Assembly: GCA_003116975.1 (NCBI GenBank)
Contig: BGKB01000042.1
Location: 269,139 to 333,138, forward strand
From: Aurantiochytrium sp. KH105
Taxonomy: Eukaryota > Sar > Bigyra > Thraustochytrida > Thraustochytriidae
Length of the DNA stretch: 64,000 nucleotides
Reading direction: 5' to 3'
Under the pieces are notes generated by a model. That model saw nothing but the letters and a program-made list of their open reading frames with translations, made no database searches and was not told where the DNA came from. Of the stretch, positions 19,559-28,250 are shown one piece after another; within the stretch, counting starts at the first letter, position 1; each line of letters starts with the position of its first letter. A program made the translations under genes and the position numbers.

Positions 19559-22500
19559 ATGAAGACGGTCAAGTCGGCACTCGCGGCGATCGTCGCCGGC
19601 GTGATCTGCGCGCAAAAGGGAGCCGGGCAGGACCCGTATGAATGCAACGAGAGCGAGCTGCCGCTGTGCGGAGACGACACCGACACTGACAATGTGCTCC
19701 TTAGGGCTGTGGCCAGCGTTGACGCACCTGAGGACTGCGATATCTGTAACGAGTTTGCTCGGACAAGCCTCGACCCGTGCTGCGTGCCTGTTGCGGGCAT
19801 CACCGTCACCTCAGAGTGCCGCGAGATTTTTGCGCCATTGTCAAGAGCAATAACTTCGAATGACTATCAGACCACTGATCAAGTCCCGACCGACGCAAAT
19901 TTAGTGATCCCCGTCAACATTTCTTACTCGGTGACCGCCGAAAACGCCTGCGCGCGTACCTGCAGACTCTATGGCGACCCCGAGGGCCTCTCCTTTTGCA
20001 ACGTTCGCAAGGAGTTCATCCTCTGCGACGGCCGCATCGATGACGCAGACAGCCCAGACGTGTGCACGCAGACCGAAGAGACCTGCCTCAGTCGCAAAGA
20101 CTACTACGGCAACGCCTGCGTCTGGCTCCCGGACAACACGAATAACTTTACTTGGACCTCGGGATCCCCGTGCCAGATGGACCCCACGCTCCCAGCCCCA
20201 GTACAGCTCGTGTACAGCCGCGAACCGTTCAACGCGAATAATGTTGATAACTTGTCCTACGCGGTCTTTGCAACAATCGGCGAGCGCGGTATCATCACTG
20301 ATGTCACCTTTGAGTTCGGCGGTGTCAACGCAACCATCAACGCAGTTGACTGCATCAACTCGGACGGTTCCACCGACGGCTGGACCAACCCGGACGCCAT
20401 TCTTCCCTACCTCAACGTCACCACCGTGCTCCCTGGCAAGCAAGTCATCATGGACGTACTGCGGGAAGACATGGGCGTGCACCTCATCTGTCAGGCCATG
20501 GAAGGTCACGCGGCTCGCCTCGACATCGATACACTTTATATCACAACCCCGCGCTCAGAACTGTCAAGCTTCACAGAAGATGGCTTTTGCGTCACTTCCG
20601 AGATGGACACCGGCGAGGCGACCCAGGCCAATTTGACCGAGAACTTTCACTCGTACTGCCTCGCCAAGTTCTCGCAGAACCTGCTGGTGTGTCGCGCGCT
20701 GTCCAAGGAGTGCACACGACGCTCGTTCATGCCGACGGTGACGGAATTCTGCACCAACGTGGCCGAGTCCAAGCTTGACATGAGCGTCTCGAAGTGCGAA
20801 CGAAAGATCAAGGCACAGATCGAGCGCGAAATTAATAGCAAGTCCTCGGACGATGTCTGGGTTGTCTTTTACTGCCGCGCGATCGCGGATGGCAGCTCTG
20901 CGGTGGAACAGGAATGCATTGACAACGTGTACAACTTTGGCTTCCTCGAGGTCTTTGATGAGACGAGTGGTGTTCTGTACAACCCCACAGCCTCCGTCTC
21001 GTGCGACGAGGATGCCAGCTTTGAGGTAAGCACTGACTCGTGCTTCTCTGGCGTTCACGTCGTTACTGTGGACAGCAACGGAGATCGTACCACCATCGCA
21101 TCGATTCCTGCCTCGTACCTTGCGTGCGGCGACAACGTTGTCTTTACTGGCGCAGACTACCCTGAGATCTTCGTCTCGGGCACTGACATTGTGCTGCAGC
21201 AGTGTGGTCTCACCGACTATTGCAGCGCACAAAACGGTTTCCGGCAGGTTGCAGCCATGGAGGTTTTGTCTCCAATTGAGATAGACTTTGGCTCCCGCAT
21301 TCGAGCTGTACAGGAACCGGTTGTGTGCGAGGTCGACTCCTCTGACATTGTGAGCAGCTGCCCCACGCAGTGCTGCCTGCTCAATAACGACGGCGCTCCC
21401 ATTTGCCTGGATGTGTCCGTCGCCACCACGCCGTTCTGTACTGACGGTAGTGACGGCAACGCTCCGGATGGTACTTCGTGCTCGGATCTGATTGGCTCCG
21501 ACGCCTACGTCGACATCTCTCTCGAGCTCTTGGAGGACCAGGAAGATCTCAACTGGGTGAGCACTTGCTGCCAAACGTGTGCTGCCTGGGGCGACCCCAA
21601 GCTCGTCGCCTTTGGCGGATGGTCTGATTCCCCCGCAGAGTGGCTCATGTGTGACGGCCGCAATCCCAAGAAGAGCTGCAACTTTCAGCAGCAAACGTGC
21701 ACTTCGCAAATCGATCATCTCGGCAACGACTGTGTCTGGAACGACACCATCAAGGATCTCATGGACGGCGACCGCAGCATGGTCAGCTTTTACGGAAGCC
21801 CGTGCCAGCCCGACTGGGCTGCCGCCGAGGCTGCTGACTGGCTCCCCAACGTCACCTTCTTCACAAACGAGGACTTTGGCGTGCGCGTCTTTACCGGCGA
21901 ACGTAGCGTCTTGACTGCCATGGAGTTCAACATTAGCGACACCGGCTATCATCGCTTCGATCCGTCAGGCTGCTTTGATGAAGACTCCTCGTCGGCCGCT
22001 TCCGCCTGGTCCAGCTACGGTGACGCCGGTAGCTCACCAGAAGACGACGGCTTCTCTACCGTGTGCGGCGACATTGACGCCGGAGGACTCGAGCGGTCCT
22101 GCGCTGTGACGCACACTGGCTCGAGCGCGTTCATGCAATTCCGCTGCATTCGGGCGTCACACGATGACGAGTACGAGGGCTACCGACTGAACGTGCAGGG
22201 CATCTCCGAGTTCCTCCCGTACTCTGCGACGGGCGGCTTTTGCGTGAGCGATGATCTCGAGGAGTACATGGGCGAGTCCTCGGAGAACGAAGCCGCCGCA
22301 AGCCACTGCGGTCTGGAGAACGACGACCTCGGCACGCGGCTTACGATGGGCCAGACGTGCAAGAACATCTACCACCCAACCTGCACTGCGGATGAGGCCG
22401 AGGAGGCTATTCGCAAGTGGTGCCGCTACTCGGCAGTGCTACTGCTCGACGACGTTCTCTCGTGTGCATCTGACATCATTGACGGAGGCAGCGCGGACGG

Positions 22501-22921
22501 CATGGCCTCTCGCTGGGTCTCGAGGTTTTGTGCGCAGTTCCCGGGCGAGGTGAGCAAGTGCAAGAAGGACTACACTGCGTACCTGGACACGACCCCGACG
22601 GCGACCATGTGCTTTTCTTCGCTGGACGAGATGGTTGACTTCGGTCATGACCCGTGCATGGTCGGCGTCAGCGTGAGAGACACGGCGAGCGGCGAGGAGA
22701 TTCTGTTCATTCCGGACCACATTCCTCCTTGTGACAACGTGGTTCGCGTGCCTGCTACGAGCGAATATGCTGCGTTTTTCACGTCGACGGTGGAGTTTGT
22801 CAAGTGCGGCGTTTCGTCTTCAGAGTGTCCTCTGTACTCGGTCTTGCCGTCGACGTTTTGCGACCCGGTGCGCTCATACTCGGTGCAGCTCTCGTACAAT
22901 GCACCAAGCTTTTGCGATTAA
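19559..22921 (+). CDS. Secreted Cys-rich double-GDP-module protein, array member 3 of 5
   Basis: 1,120 residues, predicted secreted, function unknown. Signal peptide MKTVKSALAAIVAGVICAQKG, then QDPYEC as in member 2. GDP motifs at G139 (YGDPEG) and about G678 (WGDPK), with the two-half architecture of the family. Most of the protein is identical to member 2. Divergence is confined to islands: residues about 30-115, about 195-262, about 305-340 (EGHAARLD and SELSSFTED), the hinge about 573-592 (VLSPIEIDFGSRIRAVQEPV), about 1038-1045 (SVRDTASGEE) and the C-terminus (NAPSFCD). Islands carry silent as well as coding changes, so they look like non-converted patches, not just selected loops. The gene is 2.28 kb downstream of member 2 on the same strand. 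Confidence 0.92.
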   Translation: MKTVKSALAAIVAGVICAQKGAGQDPYECNESELPLCGDDTDTDNVLLRAVASVDAPEDCDICNEFARTSLDPCCVPVAGITVTSECREIFAPLSRAITSNDYQTTDQVPTDANLVIPVNISYSVTAENACARTCRLYGDPEGLSFCNVRKEFILCDGRIDDADSPDVCTQTEETCLSRKDYYGNACVWLPDNTNNFTWTSGSPCQMDPTLPAPVQLVYSREPFNANNVDNLSYAVFATIGERGIITDVTFEFGGVNATINAVDCINSDGSTDGWTNPDAILPYLNVTTVLPGKQVIMDVLREDMGVHLICQAMEGHAARLDIDTLYITTPRSELSSFTEDGFCVTSEMDTGEATQANLTENFHSYCLAKFSQNLLVCRALSKECTRRSFMPTVTEFCTNVAESKLDMSVSKCERKIKAQIEREINSKSSDDVWVVFYCRAIADGSSAVEQECIDNVYNFGFLEVFDETSGVLYNPTASVSCDEDASFEVSTDSCFSGVHVVTVDSNGDRTTIASIPASYLACGDNVVFTGADYPEIFVSGTDIVLQQCGLTDYCSAQNGFRQVAAMEVLSPIEIDFGSRIRAVQEPVVCEVDSSDIVSSCPTQCCLLNNDGAPICLDVSVATTPFCTDGSDGNAPDGTSCSDLIGSDAYVDISLELLEDQEDLNWVSTCCQTCAAWGDPKLVAFGGWSDSPAEWLMCDGRNPKKSCNFQQQTCTSQIDHLGNDCVWNDTIKDLMDGDRSMVSFYGSPCQPDWAAAEAADWLPNVTFFTNEDFGVRVFTGERSVLTAMEFNISDTGYHRFDPSGCFDEDSSSAASAWSSYGDAGSSPEDDGFSTVCGDIDAGGLERSCAVTHTGSSAFMQFRCIRASHDDEYEGYRLNVQGISEFLPYSATGGFCVSDDLEEYMGESSENEAAASHCGLENDDLGTRLTMGQTCKNIYHPTCTADEAEEAIRKWCRYSAVLLLDDVLSCASDIIDGGSADGMASRWVSRFCAQFPGEVSKCKKDYTAYLDTTPTATMCFSSLDEMVDFGHDPCMVGVSVRDTASGEEILFIPDHIPPCDNVVRVPATSEYAAFFTSTVEFVKCGVSSSECPLYSVLPSTFCDPVRSYSVQLSYNAPSFCD

Positions 22922-23409
22922 AAAAAAAAGGGAAAATGAGAATTGTTGAAACCCAAATGTTAATAAAATGCAAAGGAGATAGGCGTCGTAGCGTTTGCTC
23001 ATAAATTCACTTTCCGGTCTCTAGACTTGCATTCGATTTTCCTTCTCTGTCTTCTTTTCAGCTCTCACATTTGATTGAAATCAGAACAAGGGTAGGATTT
23101 GCGTTCGTTGCTGCAATGAACGCCAGCGGACAGGTCTTGCGTTCGACCGACAATAACATCGAGTGTGGCGCGGTCCAATGTGTTCACGCTCGATCAGAGT
23201 AGAGTCGAAAGTTTGGAAGGGCGTCGCCTCAGGCGAGATCAACACCAGCAGTGAGTGTGCAACCGCCGATGCGTCTAGCTAGATGAGTGCGCGTTGGTAG
23301 TCCATGCAGACTTGTCGCACCACAAAGAGAGGAAAAAATTTCAAAACAAGCCCGCGAATTTTGGCAGAGTGATACTCGAGAGGCTGGCTCGGAGTGTTGT
23401 CAAGCACCG

Positions 23410-23492
23410 TTGACCAATCAACTTGACGGCAGCTTCCTCACTTACTTTGCTTAGCTCGGCTTGGCTTAAACTCGAGCCCGCGTGTCCGTCCG
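23410..23492 (+). repeat. 3'-flank segment shared with array member 2
   Basis: Counterpart of 17515-17601: gaccaatcaacttgacg followed by gagcccgcgtgtccgtc, with related but diverged sequence between. Confidence 0.6.
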
Positions 23493-23530
23493 TGTCTACG
23501 ATGCAGTCAAAAGACCCGAACTCAAGGCCC

Positions 23531-23580
23531 CTGAATACTACGTCGCTGTGTACACCTGAATACTACGTCGCTGTGTACAC
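23531..23580 (+). repeat. Exact 25-bp tandem duplication
   Basis: Two adjacent identical copies beginning ctgaatactacgtcgctg, at 23531-23555 and 23556-23580. No coding or regulatory role is evident. Confidence 0.9.
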
Positions 23581-24628
23581 CCTGCTCGGGCCGCTCCAGG
23601 TCCCCGGGGTACACGGCGCGGGTCTTGGCGCCCCCAAAACCCCGAGGTTCGGGAGCAGAGCCGGCGAGGAGCCGGCCGTTGAGACTCTTCGCCCCACAGC
23701 GCAAGATGGAGAACCGCCAGGGACGGGTCACGGGAGTCTCCTCTGCCTTCCCCATTTGTCTTCTTCGCTCCGGCGCTGTGTCAAGATGGCTCTCGCGACA
23801 AATGGCCCTCCATCTCCCGCTCTCCGCCCCTCGCGTTGATCGAGTCGGGAAAGAGCGTGTACGCCTCGCACCGCGTCGCGCTACTGACGGAGGTAAAGGT
23901 CCCGCCTCCGGCTCGTGTCAAGTTGCGGCAGTGGCAGCTCGCCGCTCGAGGCAACTGCGTCGCGGGGCCTGGAAAAGGTCCCCGGGCCGTTACGTTTCGA
24001 CGCAAGGCTTGAAGTGTCTGCGTCTTGAACTTTCTTCGAGAACGTACGGGTACGCAGGCCCAACTGCAAATCGAAGAGGAGTGAGTGGGACGCGGGGACG
24101 CGAACCGAGAGCTTGGAGATTGGGGACGCCGGCGCTGTACTCATCTCGAAAGAGTCCCGTGCGAATGCGAGCCTGGCTGGAAGCTTGGCTGGCCGTTGTT
24201 AGTTGCCAGCTTGGCTCGCTGATTCTCAATGCGTGCGACTGCTCATGGCGGCGACCGAGGACTAACTCCCGCGGACCCCAGGGCGTGTCCCGTGCCGCCA
24301 CCGGCCAGCCCGTCGTTGGCGGTTGACAAGCAGATGGTCTCCCCTTTCCTATCCCTTCCTTCCCTTCCCTTCCCCTTGTACATTTTTGGTCTGGGTAGTA
24401 GAGTCGGTCCGGGCTGAGCCACGACCAACGCAAGTGCAACGGCGACTGCGGCTCTCTTCAGGTTCTTGCCCTGCTTTGGCCTAACTAGATAGATTACGTG
24501 CGAGTCCCAGTGTGACTCGGGGCGGGGCCGGGACCTTGGCGAGTGCGGGCGCAACGGCGCGGGCCTGGACGCAGTGGCGCATGGTGCCCCCGCGCGTTGG
24601 GCACGAGCAAGGAGCTGGAGCACAGGCT

Positions 24629-24654
24629 AGGCCAGGCCAGGCCAGGCCAGGCCA
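24629..24654 (+). repeat. AGGCC pentanucleotide repeat
   Basis: Five consecutive aggcc units about 225 bp upstream of array member 4. Simple-sequence DNA. Confidence 0.9.
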
Positions 24655-24878
24655 GACCGCGCGTCGACGGCGGCGAGGACGCAGCAAAACCGAAACAACA
24701 CGAGCGACAAGAAAGCAAACCAAAAACGATCCCAACTGCAACACCACGACCAAAAAGCAGCATTGGCAGCGGGCAAGGTCATTCCGAGCAAGCAGAAGCG
24801 TGACTTCGAAGAAAGAAGAAAGAGTCAGACAAGCTAAAAAGGGCCAAGGTCAAGAGCAGGAGTTTACGAACACGAACC

Positions 24879-27800
24879 ATGAGAGGCCTCATGGCAGTCA
24901 TGGTGATGGCCACCTGCGCCCAGCAAGTATTTACGCAAAGCGACCCGTACGAGTGCGCGACGGAAACGACAACAACGTGTGCCGCGCTCGACGCGTTGAA
25001 GGTCGACGAGTTCGGCAACTACGAGGCCACACAGGCATCTGTGAGTAATGCGCGTGAGGACTGCGAACTATGCACAGATCCGACGTTAACCACTCTAAAT
25101 GCTTGCTGCGCGGTCGGCACTGATGCCAGCAGCGCGGCAGAGTGCCGTGAGATTCAAGTCCCTGTAACGGACGGTAAAAGCGATGCGAGTGTCGTATTTA
25201 CGACGGTCGAAAGTGTGTACAGCGACGCACAATTGACGATTCCGATTGTTGTCTCCGAGGCAGAGACGGCCGAGAACGCCTGCGCCCGCACCTGCAGGCT
25301 TTACGGAGACCCCGAAGGCATCTCTTTTTGCGGCGTTCGAAAAGAGTTCATCCTCTGCGACGGGCGCATCGATGACTCGAGCAACAGTGATGTATGCACA
25401 CAAGACGCAGAGACTTGCAGAGGTAGAAAGGACTATTACGGAAACCAATGCGTCTGGCTTCCGGATGAAGGTGATAATCTCGAGTGGACGACAGGCTCGA
25501 AATGCCAAATGGACCCCACGCTTCCGCCACCGGTTCAGCTCGTATACCGCCGCGCACCGTCAAACTCTGAAAACCAAGGCATTGGATATGCCGTCTACGC
25601 CACCGTTGGCGAGCGCGGCATCATTACCCATGTCACCTTCGAGTACAATGGTCAGAACTCGACGATTGACGCTGCCAAGTGCATTACAACGGAGGGATCT
25701 ACCGATGCCTGGACCAACCCAACTGAGATTGAACCATACCTGACTGTCAGCTCAATTGTCTCGGACAAAAAAGCTGTCATGGATATCGCGATCGAAGACA
25801 TGGGTGTGCATCTCGTCTGTCACGCCATGGATAGCGGCAGAGGTCGTCTCGATATTGACACACTTTACGTGACCTCGACTCGCGCATCGGTGCTTGAAAG
25901 CAGCGAGATCGAGGAAGGTTTCTGCGTCACCTCCGAGATGGACACCGGCAAAGCGACACAAGCCAACCTGACTGAGAACTTCCACTCATTCTGTCTCGAG
26001 AAATTCGCCCAGAATTTGCTCGTATGCCGCACGCTCTCCAAGGAGTGCTCGAGACTTTCGTACATGCCCACAGTGACCGAGTTCTGCACTAACGTGGCTA
26101 GATCGAAACTCGGCATGAGCGTTTCAAGATGCGAAAATCAACTCCAGAGTCAACTCGAGCGTGAGGTCAATAGCCAATCCTCGAGGAACATTTGGATTGA
26201 GTTTTACTGCAAGGCCGTATCGAATGGAGACAGCCAGCAAGAAGAGGAGTGCCTGAACAACGTGGACAACTTTGGCTTTGCGCAGGTCTACGATGAGACC
26301 AGTGATGGATTTTACGACCAGACCGCATCGGTCTCGTGCGACCTCGACGCCAGTTTTAAGGTCAACACCGACCCATGCTTTTCGGGCGTGAATGTTGTTC
26401 TCGTCGGAAGAAATGGAGACGAGACCACTATTGCATCGATTCCTCCCTCGTACCTTGCATGCGGCGAGGACGTCATCCTCACAGGTGCGGACTACCCGGA
26501 AATCTTCATCACTGGCACGGATATCTCGCTTCAGCAGTGCGGCCTGTCGGCATACTGCAGCGCACAGAACGGCTTTCGTCAGGTTGCAGCCGTCGAAGTC
26601 ACGTCGACAATCATGCTCTCCATGGGCGAGGAAGAAATTCAAACCCCGGCGGTTTGTGAGGTCGAGTCCTCTGACCTCGTCAGCAGTTGTCCCACGCAGT
26701 GCTGCCTTCAAGAAAACGGAGGCGCTCCCACTTGCTTGAACGTATCCGTGGCCAGCACACCGTTTTGCACTAATGACAACGCACCGGATGGCAGCTCGTG
26801 CTCGGATCTTATTGGCTCCGAGGCTTACGTCGACATTAGTCTCGAATTGCTCGATGACCCAGAAGATCCTGAATGGGTCTCGAGTTGCTGCCGGACGTGC
26901 GCTGCATGGGGCGATCCCAAGCTCATTCCCTTTGATGGTTGGTCCGATGCTCCTGCAGAATGGCTCATGTGCGATGGTCGCAAAGCGAACAGCTGCAAAT
27001 TCAAGGAAGCGACGTGCGTCAACCAGGACGATCACCTTGGCAACCCGTGCGTCTGGAACAAGACCATTGACGAGCTTCTCAAGAAGGATCGCAGCCTGGT
27101 TGGCTTCTATGGAAGCCCATGCCAGCCTGACTGGGAGAAGGCCGAAGATGCCGAATGGCTTCCCTATGTCACGCTCTTCTCGGACGGGGAAGATTTCGCC
27201 GTGAACGTCACTACGGGCGAGCGCAGTGTCTTGACGACTCTTGAATTCTACGTTTCCAAGACTAGCTATCATCGCTTCGATCCGGAACTGTGCTTCAACG
27301 ACAACCCCACGGGTGGTTCTGCCTGGTCCAGCCATGAGGGCGCCAGCAGCTCCCCGGCGGCTGATGGCCTTACTGCTTCATGCGGCCCTATCGACACGAA
27401 TGGTCTCGAGCGACCCTGTGCTGTGACGCATGACGCTACGGGTGTCTTTACGCAGTTCCGCTGCATCCGCGCCTCATTGGATGGCGTCTACGCTGGCCAC
27501 CGCCTCAACATCCAAGGTATCTCAGAGTTTCTTCCGTACACTGGCACCGAAGGCTTTTGCGTTGATGGGTCAATGGAAAAGTACATGGGCGATTCCACGG
27601 TGAACGAGAAAGCTGCCGACAAATGCGGTCTGGACAATGATGATATTTCGGACGACCGCCTCGCCTTGGGCCAGACGTGCAAGAACATTTACCATGAAAC
27701 ATGCACTGCTGACGAGGCCGAGGAGGCAATTCGCAAGTGGTGCCGGTACTCGGCGGTCCTCCCGCTCCAAGATGCTCTCTCGTGTGCGACCGACATCATT

Positions 27801-28250
27801 GACGACAGCAGCCTGACAGGCATGGCAAAGCGCTGGACGCATATCTTTTGCGAACAATTTCCGGGTGAGGTGAGCAGGTGCAAGAGGGACTACACCGCAT
27901 ATCTGGACAAGATGCCGACGGCAACGATGTGTTTTTCGTCGCTGGACGAGCTGGTGGACTTTGGCCATGACCCGTGCATGGTCGGCACCAAGGTGCTCGA
28001 CTCTTCAAGCGGCGAGGAGATTCTCTTTATCCCGGACCACATTCCTCCTTGTGACAACGTTCTCCGCGTGCCTGCAACGAGTGAGTACGCGGCATTCTTC
28101 ACATCAACCGTTGAGTTTGTCAAGTGCGGCGTCTCGCCTTCCGAGTGCCCATTGTACTCGGCTCTGCCGTCGACGTTTTGCGATCCGGTGCGCTCATACT
28201 CGGTGCAGCTCTCTTACACTACACCAAGCTTTTGCGGCGACGACAACTAA
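24879..28250 (+). CDS. Secreted Cys-rich double-GDP-module protein, array member 4 of 5
   Basis: 1,123 residues, predicted secreted, function unknown. Short signal peptide MRGLMAVMVMATCAQQVFTQ, then SDPYEC. GDP motifs at G143 (YGDPEG) and G678 (WGDPK), with the same paired blocks as the other members (CDGRIDD/CDGRKA, DYYGNQCVW/DHLGNPCVW, GSKCQMDP/GSPCQPDW, GERGIIT/GERSVLT). It groups with members 2 and 3 but is clearly more diverged. It shares SNSEN and VYATVGERGII with member 2, where member 3 differs. Its C-terminal segment from KVLDSSSGEE onward nearly matches member 2. These patches suggest exchange between members 2 and 4. The helical part of half A differs most (QLQSQLEREVNSQSSRNIW). 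Confidence 0.92.
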   Translation: MRGLMAVMVMATCAQQVFTQSDPYECATETTTTCAALDALKVDEFGNYEATQASVSNAREDCELCTDPTLTTLNACCAVGTDASSAAECREIQVPVTDGKSDASVVFTTVESVYSDAQLTIPIVVSEAETAENACARTCRLYGDPEGISFCGVRKEFILCDGRIDDSSNSDVCTQDAETCRGRKDYYGNQCVWLPDEGDNLEWTTGSKCQMDPTLPPPVQLVYRRAPSNSENQGIGYAVYATVGERGIITHVTFEYNGQNSTIDAAKCITTEGSTDAWTNPTEIEPYLTVSSIVSDKKAVMDIAIEDMGVHLVCHAMDSGRGRLDIDTLYVTSTRASVLESSEIEEGFCVTSEMDTGKATQANLTENFHSFCLEKFAQNLLVCRTLSKECSRLSYMPTVTEFCTNVARSKLGMSVSRCENQLQSQLEREVNSQSSRNIWIEFYCKAVSNGDSQQEEECLNNVDNFGFAQVYDETSDGFYDQTASVSCDLDASFKVNTDPCFSGVNVVLVGRNGDETTIASIPPSYLACGEDVILTGADYPEIFITGTDISLQQCGLSAYCSAQNGFRQVAAVEVTSTIMLSMGEEEIQTPAVCEVESSDLVSSCPTQCCLQENGGAPTCLNVSVASTPFCTNDNAPDGSSCSDLIGSEAYVDISLELLDDPEDPEWVSSCCRTCAAWGDPKLIPFDGWSDAPAEWLMCDGRKANSCKFKEATCVNQDDHLGNPCVWNKTIDELLKKDRSLVGFYGSPCQPDWEKAEDAEWLPYVTLFSDGEDFAVNVTTGERSVLTTLEFYVSKTSYHRFDPELCFNDNPTGGSAWSSHEGASSSPAADGLTASCGPIDTNGLERPCAVTHDATGVFTQFRCIRASLDGVYAGHRLNIQGISEFLPYTGTEGFCVDGSMEKYMGDSTVNEKAADKCGLDNDDISDDRLALGQTCKNIYHETCTADEAEEAIRKWCRYSAVLPLQDALSCATDIIDDSSLTGMAKRWTHIFCEQFPGEVSRCKRDYTAYLDKMPTATMCFSSLDELVDFGHDPCMVGTKVLDSSSGEEILFIPDHIPPCDNVLRVPATSEYAAFFTSTVEFVKCGVSPSECPLYSALPSTFCDPVRSYSVQLSYTTPSFCGDDN

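Larger units (their letters stand above)
22922..24878. other. Intergenic region between array members 3 and 4
   Basis: About 2 kb without a supported gene. A poly-A run follows the stop immediately and an aataaa-like site lies near 22962, a plausible 3'-end signal. It also holds the shared 3'-flank block (23410-23492), a 25-bp tandem repeat (23531-23580), CAAGATGG motifs at 23702 and 23782, and an AGGCC repeat (24629-24654). Confidence 0.45.
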
